The position numbers and the translations under genes are program-made. Positions 8,470-17,450 of a stretch of DNA of 64,000 bases are shown in pieces. This stretch comes from DASUAS01 sp963750045 (GTDB lineage Bacteria; Actinomycetota; Acidimicrobiia; IMCC26256; DASPTH01): contig CAVVPD010000005.1 in the NCBI GenBank assembly GCA_963750045.1, forward strand, positions 186,001 to 250,000, read 5' to 3'. Position 1 is the stretch's first letter. Every line of letters starts with the position of its first letter. The notes below the pieces were generated by a model, which had not been told where the DNA came from, searched no databases, and was given only the letters and a program-made list of their open reading frames with translations.

Positions 8470-10399
8470 TCAGTCGACCTCGATCGCGGCGCCCGCGAAC
8501 TGGCTGTTGTAGAGCGCGGCGTACGCGCCCTGGCGCTGCAGCAGATCGTCGTGGTTGCCCTGTTCGACGATCGCGCCGTTCTCCATCACGAGGATGGTGT
8601 CCGCGTCACGGATGGTCGAGAGTCGGTGGGCGATCACGAAGCTCGTGCGGTTGGTGCGCAGCGCGGCCATGGCCTTCTGGATGAGCACCTCGGTGCGGGT
8701 GTCGACCGAGCTCGTGGCTTCGTCGAGGATCAGGATGGTCGGACTGGCGAGGAACGCGGTGGGCGATGGTGAGGAGCTGCTTCTCTCCGGCCGAGACGCT
8801 GGTGCCCTCGTCGTCGACCACGGTGTCGTAGCCGTCGGGGAGCGAACGGACGAAGTGGTCGACGTGCGTCGCCTTGGCCGCCTCGATGATCTGCTCCTCG
8901 GTCGCGTCAGGGTTTCCGAACGCGATGTTCTCGCGGATCGTCCCCTCGAACAGCCACGTGTCCTGCAGCACCATGCCCACGTTGGCGCGCAGGTCGTGGC
9001 GACGCATCTGCGCGACGTCGTTGCCGTCGAGGGTGATCGTGCCGCCGTCGAGCTCGTAGAAGCGCATCACGAGGTTCACGAGCGTGGTCTTGCCCGCGCC
9101 CGTGGGGCCGACGATGGCGACGGTGGCGCCGGGCTCGGCGACGAGCGAGAGATCTTCGATGAGCGGCTTGGCCGGGTCGTACGAGAACCGCACGCGGTCG
9201 AACTCGATGCGACCCTCGGGCTCGGCGTCGACGAGCGGCTCGGCGGGATCAGGACTCTGCTCGTCGACGTCGAGGAGCTCGAAGACCCGTTCGAGCGACG
9301 CGATGCCCGACTGCAGCACGTTGGCCATCGCCGCCAGCTGGGTGAGGGGCTGGGTGAACTGGCGCGAGTACTGGATGAACGCCTGGATGTCGCCGATGCT
9401 CATCGTGCCCGACGCGACACGAAGACCGCCGATGACCGCGATGGCCATGAAGTTGAGGTTGCCGAGGAACATCATGGCCGGCTGGATGGTCCCGGAGATG
9501 AACTGCGCGCCGAAACTGGACTGGAACAGCTCCTCGTTCTCCTCGTCGAACCGGTGCTGCACCTCGTCTTGCTGACCGAACACCCGCACCAGCGCATGAC
9601 CGGTGAACGCCTCTTCGACGTGCGCGTTCAGCGTGCCGGTGTGACGCCACTGCGCCATGAACCTCGTCTTGGACCGCGAGGTGATCAGCTTCATCGTCAA
9701 CAGCGACAGTGGCACGGTGACGATCGTGATCACCGCCAGCAGGGGTGAGATCGAGATCATCATGACGACGACGCCGATGATGGTCAGCGTCGACGTCAGC
9801 ATCATGCTGAGGGTCTGCTGGAGGCTCTGCGCGACGTTGTCGATGTCGTTGGTGACCCGGCTGAGCAGGTCGCCGAGGGGCTGGCTGTCGATGTAGGCGA
9901 GCGGGAGCCGGCCGAGCTTGTCTTCGACGTCGCTGCGGAGCGCGTGCATCGAGCGCTGGACGACACCGGCGAGGATGAAGCTCTGGGTGTACGAGAGCAG
10001 CCCGGCGCCGACGTAGATCAGCAGCGCCTGGAGCAGCACCATGTGGAGGTTGGCGAAGTCGATGCCGCTCGGACCGGTGATCCCCGCCACGACGATGTTG
10101 GTGGCGTGGCCGAGGATCCTCGGCCCGATGACGGTCAGGGTGACGCTGACGACGGCGAGCACGATCACGGCGACGACGCGCAGACGCTCCGGCGCCATGC
10201 GGCGCAGCAGGCGACGGACGACGTTGCCGAAGTTCTCCGAGCGTTCGACCGGCATCCCGACGCCGAAGCGGGTGCCCGCGTTCACCGCCACGCGCTGACC
10301 CGCAGCGGGGATCTCCTCCTGCTTCTTCTTGCGCCCCTTGTCGTTGGGCGACGCGCCGTTCCCGCTCGCCCCGTTCCCGCTCGCCCCGTTGGTCGTCAT
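8470..10399 (-). CDS. ABC exporter half-transporter (permease + ATPase), frameshifted
   Basis: About 640 residues. A low-complexity N-terminus with three NGASG repeats and a KGRKKKQEE patch precedes a six-helix exporter domain (about 75-350). The ATPase domain has Walker A GPTGAGKTTLVN, a signature variant TSVSAGEKQLLTIA, Walker B TILILDEATSSVD and switch FVIAHRLSTI. A one-base frame change near 8755, between signature and Walker B, splits the frame; the last 72 residues end AALYNSQFAGAAIEVD. The Walker B is canonical with a catalytic Glu, unlike the partner gene just upstream, which has Asp. The two should therefore form a heterodimeric type IV exporter. It lies 19 bp after the partner and ends the TetR-controlled operon. 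Drug, lipid or peptide export is plausible; substrate unknown. Confidence 0.9.
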
Positions 10400-10418
10400 C
10401 GGGCCGTCTCCACCGGGC

Positions 10419-12152
10419 TCATGCCACTTCTTCCGCGACGAACTGCGATTCGACGATCTCCTGGTATGTCGGGCACGACTCGAGCAGGTCGCGGTGGGTG
10501 CCCAGCCCGACGACGCGGCCCTCCTCCAGCACGAGGATCTGATCGGCGCGCACGATGGTCGAGACGCGTTGCGCGACGACGACCGTCACCGCGTCAACGG
10601 TCACCGGCGCGAGCGCGGCGCGCAGCCGGGCGTCGGTGGCGAGGTCGAGCGCGGAGAACGAGTCGTCGAAGAGGTAGATCGCGGGCTTGTGCGCGAGGGC
10701 GCGCGCGATCGCGAGACGCTGCCTTTGGCCTCCGGACACGTTGGTCCCGCCCTGCGAGATCGGCGACTCGAGCTGGTCGGGCTTGGCCTCGACGAAGTCG
10801 CGCGCCTGTGCCACCTCGAGCGCCTCCCACACCTCGTCGTCGGTCGCCTCCTGATTGCCGAAGCGCACGTTGCTGGCCACCGTGCCCGAGAACAGGAACG
10901 GTCGCTGGGGGACGAAGCCGATGAGACGTTCGATCAGCCGGCGATCGAGCTCGCGCACGTCGACGCCGCCGATCAGCACCTGGCCCGACGTCACGTCGAA
11001 CAGCCGGGCGATGATGTTGAGCAGCGCGGTCTTCCCCGAGCCGGTGCTGCCGATGATGGCGAGGGTCTGGCCCGCGTCGACGCGGAAGTTGATGTCGCGC
11101 AGCACGGGCTGCTCGGCGCCGGGGAACGCGAACTCGCCCTGACGAACCTCGAGGGAGATCGGACCGGGGAGCTCGGTGACGCCGTCGTCGGGCGCGACCA
11201 CTGACGACGACGTCTGCAATACCTCCTGGATGCGCTTGGCGCAGACCGAGGCACGCGGACCCATCATGAGGACGAACGTCCCCATCATCACGGCCATCAG
11301 GATCTGGATCAGGTAGCTCAGGAACGCGACGAGCGCACCGACCTGCATCTGGCCGGAGTTGATGCGATCGGCGCCGAAGTACACCGCGGCGACGCTCGAC
11401 AGGTTGATGGTGAGCAGCACGGCGGGGAACATCACGGCCATCATCCGGCCCGTCTTCAACGACGTCTCGGTGAGGTCGGCGTTGGCGCCCCCGAAGCGCG
11501 CGGCTTCGTCGGGCTCCCGCACGAAGGCTCGGACCACCCGGATCCCGGTGATCTGCTCCCGCAGGATCTGGTTCACGCGGTCGATGCGGTCCTGCATCTT
11601 CGTGAACTGCGGGTGCATGCGGATCGCGACCTGCCCCACGCTGAGGAGCAGGATCGGGACGGAGACGAGGAGGATCAACGAGAGCGGTCCGTCTTCGCGG
11701 ACGGCCATGATCACACCGCCGACGATCATGATCGGGGCGGTGACGAACAGGGTGAGGGACATCAGGGTGAAGACCTGCACCTGGGTCACGTCGTTGGTGA
11801 TCCGGGTGATCAACGAGGACGATCCGAACTGGCCGACCTCGCGGGCGGAGTATCCGATCACGGTGTGGAACAGGTCGCGACGGACGTCGCGCCCGACACC
11901 CATCGCCGAACGCGAGCCGTAGAACGTCGCCGCGATCGCGAACACGACCTGTACGAACGTGACGCCCAGCATGATGGCGCCGAACTTCCAGATGTAGCCG
12001 GTGTCGCCCTTCAGCGCGCCGTTGTCGATGATGCTGGCGTTGAGCGTCGGGAGGAAGAGCGTGGCCATCGCCTGCACGGACTGGAAGATCAGGACGAGGA
12101 TCAACCACGGCCGGTAGCGCCGCAGGTACGTGCGAAGCAGCTGGATCAGCAC
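10419..12152 (-). CDS. ABC exporter half-transporter with degenerate catalytic site
   Basis: A 577-residue fused permease/ATPase. The membrane domain spans roughly residues 15-310 (start MLIQLLRTYLRRYRPWLILV). In the ATPase domain Walker A is GSTGSGKTALLN, the signature is VSGGQRQRLAIARAL and Walker B is AIYLFDDSFSALD. The residue after the Walker B aspartate is Asp instead of the catalytic Glu, as in the degenerate-site subunit of heterodimeric exporters such as TM287/288, LmrCD and TmrAB. The ATG overlaps the end of the TetR gene, and the stop is 19 bp before the second subunit, so regulator and both subunits form one transcription unit. Confidence 0.93.
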   Translation of the reverse strand: MLIQLLRTYLRRYRPWLILVLIFQSVQAMATLFLPTLNASIIDNGALKGDTGYIWKFGAIMLGVTFVQVVFAIAATFYGSRSAMGVGRDVRRDLFHTVIGYSAREVGQFGSSSLITRITNDVTQVQVFTLMSLTLFVTAPIMIVGGVIMAVREDGPLSLILLVSVPILLLSVGQVAIRMHPQFTKMQDRIDRVNQILREQITGIRVVRAFVREPDEAARFGGANADLTETSLKTGRMMAVMFPAVLLTINLSSVAAVYFGADRINSGQMQVGALVAFLSYLIQILMAVMMGTFVLMMGPRASVCAKRIQEVLQTSSSVVAPDDGVTELPGPISLEVRQGEFAFPGAEQPVLRDINFRVDAGQTLAIIGSTGSGKTALLNIIARLFDVTSGQVLIGGVDVRELDRRLIERLIGFVPQRPFLFSGTVASNVRFGNQEATDDEVWEALEVAQARDFVEAKPDQLESPISQGGTNVSGGQRQRLAIARALAHKPAIYLFDDSFSALDLATDARLRAALAPVTVDAVTVVVAQRVSTIVRADQILVLEEGRVVGLGTHRDLLESCPTYQEIVESQFVAEEVA

Positions 12153-12736
12153 GGCGTGTCCTTCTCGTCGCGCGTGAGCACGCCGTCGAGCAGCACCGCG
12201 ACGATCTCACGCGAGCTGAGCGGCTCGTCGGTGCCGAAGGCGGGATGCACGCACGCGAAGGTGAGGCCGCGGAAGAGGCGTGCCGCTTCGGCCGGGGCAC
12301 GGGAGAGGTGCTGCGCTTCGGACTCGAAGATCGCGGCCAGCGAGGGAAGATCCGTCGTGCGCTGACCGGAGCTGCCGCGTGTCGTCCCCGAGGCCGCGCT
12401 CAACACCTGGAACACGTAGAGCACGCGCTGGCGCAGGATCTCCACCGCGGCGATCAGGCGGTCCTCGAACGACAGGGTCGCCGGGATGGCGCGGATCGCG
12501 ACTTCGGTCGGCGTCGGGTCGAGGGCGGCTTCGACGACCGCGTCGAGCAGCGCGGTCTTGTCGTCGAAGACCCGGAAGATGGTGCCCTCGGCGATCCCGG
12601 CCGCGTGCGCGATCTCCCGCGTCGTGACCGCCCCGCCCTGCTCGAGGAACAGCGGCAGGGTGGCGGCGACGATGGCAGCCCGGCGCTCCTCGAGGGGCAG
12701 CGCGGTGGCGCGGGAGCGTCCGTGGACCTGGGTCAT
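12146..12736 (-). CDS. TetR/AcrR family transcriptional regulator
   Basis: A 196-residue repressor read from ATG 12736. The helix-turn-helix is clear: RRAAIVAATLPLFLEQGGAV, then TREIAHAAGIAEGTIFRVFDD, with the usual alanine/glycine turn. The C-terminal ligand-binding part (about 80-190) is unlike well-known subfamilies. An ATG 30 bases further upstream is in frame but would put the palindromic operator at 12752-12769 inside the gene, so the downstream start is preferred. Its stop overlaps the exporter start, so it should repress its own operon and the exporter, released by an exported compound (inference). Confidence 0.9.
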   Translation of the reverse strand: MTQVHGRSRATALPLEERRAAIVAATLPLFLEQGGAVTTREIAHAAGIAEGTIFRVFDDKTALLDAVVEAALDPTPTEVAIRAIPATLSFEDRLIAAVEILRQRVLYVFQVLSAASGTTRGSSGQRTTDLPSLAAIFESEAQHLSRAPAEAARLFRGLTFACVHPAFGTDEPLSSREIVAVLLDGVLTRDEKDTPC

Positions 12737-12743
12737 CCGGGCC

Positions 12744-12749
12744 ACTCTA
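12744..12749 (-). promoter_or_regulatory. Putative -10 element (TAGAGT) of the TetR-ABC operon
   Basis: TAGAGT on the minus strand ends 7 bases before the regulator ATG at 12736, and no ribosome site lies between. A leaderless transcript is likely. The adjoining palindrome at 12752-12769 covers the spacer/-35 zone. Confidence 0.5.
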
Positions 12750-12751
12750 GC

Positions 12752-12769
12752 TGAGTGAGGGCTCACTCA
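12752..12769. promoter_or_regulatory. TetR-type palindromic operator
   Basis: A perfect inverted repeat TGAGTGA-GGGC-TCACTCA directly upstream of the tetR start, overlapping the promoter region. Length, symmetry and position match autoregulatory TetR operators of actinobacterial exporters. Binding of the product of the adjacent gene would block transcription of the tetR-ABC-ABC operon. Confidence 0.75.
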
Positions 12770-12875
12770 CTGGCGGAGTTCCGCGGATCCCCGCCCGGGC
12801 GGCGCGGCCGCCGACGGCGAGCCGGGTGTGCCACCCGTGTCCGCGACCCCCTTCCCGATCGGGCAGGCTGGCAGG

Positions 12876-14219
12876 ATGACCGAGCCGTCCCGCCGTCGTC
12901 CCCTCCGAACACTGCTCCGCGGGCTGCGCCGGGGCAAAGGGCTCGTGGTCGCATCCGACCTGCCGCCGGCCGATGCCGAGCGGGTGGTCAAGGCGATCGA
13001 CGAGGTGCTGGGCCAACGCGAGACCAATGCCCAGCGTGCCGCGGCGCAGCGTCTGGTGCACGTGTACGCAGGGCTCGACGACCAGGGCCGCCGCCGCTTC
13101 CTGGAGACCCTGGCGAGCCGGTTCGGCACCGATCCGGTCGCGCTCGACCGCGCCGTCGCCCGAATGCGCAATCCCGGGCCGGATCGGATCGACGCCGAGC
13201 GCGACCTGCGCCGCGCCGTGATCCCCCGGTACGCGGCGCTGCTCCACGTGGTCACCGGGCTGTCCCAAGGCGTGCGCTCGCTGGTCGAGCTGCGTGCCGA
13301 CGTGCTGGCGGTGAAGGACCAGAACGCTGGTCTCGGTCTCCTCGACGAGGAGCTCACCGGACACCTCGCGACGTTGTTCGACGTGGGTCTCCTGGAGTTG
13401 CGTCAGATCACCTGGGACTCGCCGGCATCGGTGCTGGATCGCCTGATGGCGACCGAGGCCGTGCACGAGATCCGCGGCTGGGACGACCTCAAGCACCGGC
13501 TCGACGGTGACCAGCGGTGTTACGGCTTCTTCCATCCGGCCCTGCCCAACGAGCCGCTCGTGTTCGTCGAGATCGCGCTGACGCACGGCCTGGCCGACAA
13601 CCTCCCCGAGTTGCTGCACCGCGAAGGCTCGGTCGAGGACGCCGACACCGCGATCTTCTATTCCATCACCTCGTGTCAGCCCGGCCTCGCCGGCGTACAC
13701 CTCGGCAACGAGCTGATCAAGCAGGTCGTCGACGAGTTACGCCACGACGTCGACCACCTGAAGACCTTCGCCACGCTGTCACCGCTCCCCGGGTTCCGCC
13801 GGTGGTTGACGGCCCAGGTCGACGGGGGCGAGCTGACGCCGGCCGAACGGGAATCGTTCGGCAGCGACGCCCGTCGCATCGCCGGGCCCGAGCACCGGCT
13901 CTGGCTCGACGACGCCGCAATGGTCGAGCGGGTCCGGCCCGGCGTGCTGTCGGCGGGTGCGCGCTACCTGATGTCGGTGCGCGACGGCCGGGCCATCGAT
14001 CCCGTCGCCAACTTCCACTTGTCGAACGGCGCGTCGCTGGAGCGCATCAACTGGATGGCGAACCCCGCGCCGTACGGGCTCGAGGAGTCGCTGGGCCTGA
14101 TGGTCAACTACCGCTACGACCGGGGTCGGATCGCGGCCAACGCCGGCGACTACCTCGCCGACGGGTCGATCAACGCGTCGAACCACGTACGGGGGTTGGT
14201 CAAGACGGCGAAGCTCTAA
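12876..14219 (+). CDS. Malonyl-CoA decarboxylase family protein
   Basis: A 448-residue protein. The N-terminal half is helical (AERVVKAIDEVLGQRETNAQ). The C-terminal half has the conserved GNAT-like blocks of malonyl-CoA decarboxylase: RCYGFFHPALPNEPLVFVEIAL, IFYSITSCQPGLAGVHLGNE, LKTFATLSPLPGFRRWL, and the catalytic-His region NFHLSNGASLERINWMAN followed by GLEESLGLMVNYRYD. The family converts malonyl-CoA to acetyl-CoA and CO2. ATG 12876 is chosen because similarity begins soon after; the weak upstream ribosome site and a CAGGCT hexamer just before it allow a leaderless start. An SDR follows 48 bases downstream. Confidence 0.9.
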   Translation: MTEPSRRRPLRTLLRGLRRGKGLVVASDLPPADAERVVKAIDEVLGQRETNAQRAAAQRLVHVYAGLDDQGRRRFLETLASRFGTDPVALDRAVARMRNPGPDRIDAERDLRRAVIPRYAALLHVVTGLSQGVRSLVELRADVLAVKDQNAGLGLLDEELTGHLATLFDVGLLELRQITWDSPASVLDRLMATEAVHEIRGWDDLKHRLDGDQRCYGFFHPALPNEPLVFVEIALTHGLADNLPELLHREGSVEDADTAIFYSITSCQPGLAGVHLGNELIKQVVDELRHDVDHLKTFATLSPLPGFRRWLTAQVDGGELTPAERESFGSDARRIAGPEHRLWLDDAAMVERVRPGVLSAGARYLMSVRDGRAIDPVANFHLSNGASLERINWMANPAPYGLEESLGLMVNYRYDRGRIAANAGDYLADGSINASNHVRGLVKTAKL

Positions 14220-14267
14220 CCTCCGGCCTGACATCGTGCCGAGCAGATCACAGGGGGAGCGTTCGTC

Positions 14268-15006
14268 GTGGAGCGGTTGCAGGATCGCAGGGTGCTCGTG
14301 GTGGGTGCGTCGTCCGGCATCGGGCAGGGGATCGCGCTCGGCGCTGAGCGCCGAAGGGGCGCGGGTGGCGCTGGCGGCGCGCCGCGTCGATCGTCTGGAA
14401 CAGGCGGCCGGGGAGTGCGCCACCCCGGCGGTGGTGTTGCGGTGCGACGTCACCGAGGCCGACGGCGGGCCGCGGGTGGTCGAGCAAGCGGTCGACGCGC
14501 TCGGCGGGCTCGACGTCGTCGTGTACTCGTCGGGCACCACCGTGTTCACGACGATCGAGGACTCCACGGCCGACGAGTGGCAGACCACGCTCGCGACCAA
14601 CGTGATCGGCGCCGCGCTCGTGCTCGGTGCGGCGGTGCCACACCTGCGGGAATCGGCCGGTCACGCGGTCTACCTCTCGTCGGTGTCGGCGCGCTTCTAC
14701 TCGCCATGGCAGGGACTCGGTCTGTACGTCGCGAGCAAGCGGGCGGCGGAATCGGTGCTCGAGTCGCTGCGCCTGGAGGCGCCCGAGGTGGCGTTCACGA
14801 CGCTGGCCGTCGGGCCGACGGTGTCGGAGTTCGGGCTGGAAGGCGGAGACACCATGGCCGGCTTCGTGCCGAAGTGGTTCGAGCTCGGTCAGATCGGCGA
14901 GCACATGCTCGAGGCAGGCGACCACGGCATCGCCGTGGCCGACCTCCTCGCCATGGACCGCCGCGTGCTGGTCTCCGAGATGGTGATCGAGCCGCGCCGC
15001 ACCTGA
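14268..15006 (+). CDS. SDR family oxidoreductase, frameshifted
   Basis: A short-chain dehydrogenase of about 245 residues, GTG start at 14268 with GGGGGAG at 14253-14259. The start reads MERLQDRRVLVVGASSGIG; a single extra base near 14340 shifts the frame. The chain then continues LSAEGARVALAARRVDRLEQ, VVVYSSGTTVF, YLSSVSARFYSPWQGLGLYV with Tyr-x3-Lys (YVASK), and ends VIEPRRT. The normal NNAG block is replaced by YSSGT, an uncommon variant. It lies downstream of malonyl-CoA decarboxylase and convergent with the amidohydrolase. Substrate unknown. Confidence 0.85.
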
Positions 15007-15016
15007 GGCGCGAAGC

Positions 15017-16316
15017 TCAGGCGGGGAGGCCGAGGAAGTTGGCCAGGTTGCCGCGCATGATCGCGTGCGACGTCGGCCTCGTCGACGCCTCGCAGCTGCG
15101 AGCCGGCGTACTCACCCGGAAAGGCGAGCCCTTCGCCGTGCGGGAAGTCGGAGCCGAACACGAGCGGCTGCACTCCCGACACCTCGAGGACCCGCGGCAC
15201 GTTCTCCTCGGGATAGGGCGCCACGATGAAGTGCTCGGCGAAGATCCGGCTCGGCCGCTCCGTCAAGGTGCCCCACTTCGCCTTGCGGCCCATGAGGAAC
15301 GTGTGGTCGATCTTGCGCAGCAGGTAGGGCAGCCACACCGTGCCCTGCTCGGCGAGGCACACGTGCACGTCGGGGAAGCGGCCGAACAGGTTGTGCAGGA
15401 TCATCCCCGCGGTGAGCTCCATCGCCGGACGGTCGCCCCAGTACATGACCCACTGGAACGCGTCGAACTCGCCGAACGTGATGTCGGGATCCTCGCTCCA
15501 GTCCGCGCCGTACTTCTGGTAGTCGGTGCCGCCGAGGTGCACCGCGACGCGCGTGCCCGCTTCGTCGATCCGCGACCAGACGGGGTCGAACACCGGGTCG
15601 GCGATCGAGCGGCCCCCGAACGGGTTGTCCCGACCACCGTGGGCGTGCCCCGACTTGAACTGCACGCACGGCGTGCCCTGAGCGAGGACTGTCTCCAGCT
15701 CCGCGACCGCGAGGTCCACGTCGGCGAGCGGGATGTAGGGCGGGAGGAACATCCGGTCCTGGTACGCGAATCCGACCTCTTCGTGCATCCAGCGGTTGAA
15801 CGCGCGCGCGTTCGCGTACATCGCGTCGACGTTGTCGGCGAACTCGAACTCGATGTCGTGCGCGCTCGCGGGGAACATCAGCGCCGCTTCGATGCCCTGG
15901 TCGTCCATGAGCGCGAGGCGGAGGTCACGATTGCCGTAGGCCTCGGACTGAGTGCGGAATTCCGCGATCAGCGCGCGGCGTTCGTCGTCGTTCAGGTCCT
16001 TGAGCGGGTTCAGCCGGTTGAGGAGCATCCCGGGAACGGTCTGCATGGGCTCCGCGTCGGCGGGACCGTCGGTGGCCGCGCGCGCCGGCGCGTCGCCGAG
16101 CATCTTGGCGAGCTCGTCGCCCGAGAACGTGATCTGCGACGAGCTGAACTTCGACGGGCGCCCGGCGAAGAGCTGGATCGGATTCCCGTGGGAGTCTTCG
16201 ACATAGCGGATGGCGAGGTCGCGCTGCGCCGGGTCGATGTAGCGCTCGTAGCAGTCGAGCGGCTCGTTGAAATGGTTGTCGGCGTCCATGATCCGGTACG
16301 GCAGCGTCTGGGGCAT
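15017..16316 (-). CDS. Amidohydrolase family protein (Amidohydro_2/COG2159), frameshifted near the C-terminus
   Basis: A metal-dependent TIM-barrel hydrolase of about 432 residues. It starts MPQTLPYRIMDADNHFNEP, in which the usual beta-1 HxH metal motif reads D-x-H. Further barrel landmarks are MFPASAHDIEFEF, VHLGGTDYQKYG, HVCLAEQGTVWLPYLLRKID and the late aspartate motif LVFGSDFPHGEGLAFP. One frame change near 15068 disrupts only the last helix, which resumes as AIMRGNLANFLGLPA before the stop at 15017. The family includes decarboxylases and C-C or ester hydrolases in aromatic and terpenoid catabolism; substrate unknown. It lies 27 bases downstream of an SDR on the same strand. Confidence 0.88.
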
Positions 16317-16343
16317 GGGGTCTCCTCGTTCGCGGGGTTCGGG

Positions 16344-17308
16344 CTAGGCCGGGTACCACTCCCGGATCCCCCCGCCCTCGTCGAAGACGGTCGTCGGGAT
16401 CTGGTATTCGTGGCGGTCGTTGATCTCGTCGAGGTGGTCCCGCACGCTCTCGGCCGTCGCCGGCGCGTCGATCGGTCCGTACCATCCGCGCGTGACCCCG
16501 ACGAACACGCGCGCGAACCGTCCGCCGGCGGCGGAGAAGATCTGCTGGGTCACGCTGCACGCCTCGCTGGCGAGGTAGGCCACGATCGGAGACACGAACT
16601 CGGGGCCGTCGGGCAACGCGACCGCCGGATCGCCCCGGCCCGCGCGCGAGGTCGTCGGCGGAGATGTCCTGCGGGCGCATCCCGGCCACGATGCGGGTGG
16701 CCGCGACGGGGGCCACCGCGTTCGAGAGGATCCCGTACTCCGCGCCCTCGATGGCGACGACGCTGGAGAGCCCCGCGATCCCGGCCTTGGCCGGCGCGGT
16801 AATTGGCCTGGTGGCGGCACCCGAACAGGCCCGATCCCGACGACGTGAAGACGAAACGCCCGTATCCCTGGTCACGCATCACGCGGTACGCCGGTTGGCT
16901 CACGTGGAACGCCCCGAGCAGGTGGGTGTCGAGAACTCCCATCAGTTGTTCACGCGTCATCTCGTCGAAGCGCTCGTTGCGCAGGATGCCGGCGTTGTTG
17001 ACCACGGCGTCGAGCCGCCCGAAGGCGTCGAGCGCGGTGGCGACGATCCGCTCGCCGCCTTCGGGCGTCGCCACGGAGTCGAACGAGGCCACCGCCCGAC
17101 CGCCGGCCGCCTCGATCTCGTCGACCACCTGCTGGGCGGGTCGCGGCGAGCCGCCGGTGCCGTCGACCTCGCCGCCGAGGTCGTTGACCACCACCGAGGC
17201 ACCGCGGCGGGCCAGCTCCCTCGCGTGGGCACGCCCGAGGCCGTTGCCAGCGCCGGTCACGAGCGCGACCCGGCCGGCGAGGGTGATCTTGCCCTGGTCA
17301 CCGGCCAT
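16344..17308 (-). CDS. SDR family dehydrogenase (17-beta-HSD4/MFE-2-like), two frame changes
   Basis: About 320 residues. It begins MAGDQGKITLAGRVALVTGA with the loop TGAGNGLGRAHA, then VVVNDLGGEVDGTGGS, a signature of the multifunctional-enzyme-type hydroxyacyl/steroid dehydrogenases, VVNNAGILRNERFDEM and FVFTSSGSGLFG. A frame change near 16800 falls within the Tyr-x3-Lys motif (NY then APAKAG). A second near 16640 precedes PDGPEFVSPIVAYLASEACS and the long C-terminal tail ending GGGIREWYPA. ATG 17308 has GGGGAGG upstream. A role in beta-hydroxyacyl-CoA or steroid oxidation is likely from the family (inference). Precedes the amidohydrolase gene. Confidence 0.85.
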
Positions 17309-17450
17309 GACGAACCTCCCCGTCGTGCACCCCGCGAGGGTACGTCCGGGGCCGGCCGCGGCCAGTTGGACGGCGGGTGCTCCGTTGGCGCCGGCGGCGC
17401 GATCCGGAGCATCCTCTCCCTGACCGATGGCGCCCAGGGGGTACCGGCCG

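Noticed and set aside
10367..10399. NGASG repeats at the exporter N-terminus as an expandable microsatellite
   Set aside because: Only three units and a plain low-complexity linker; no evidence of variability.
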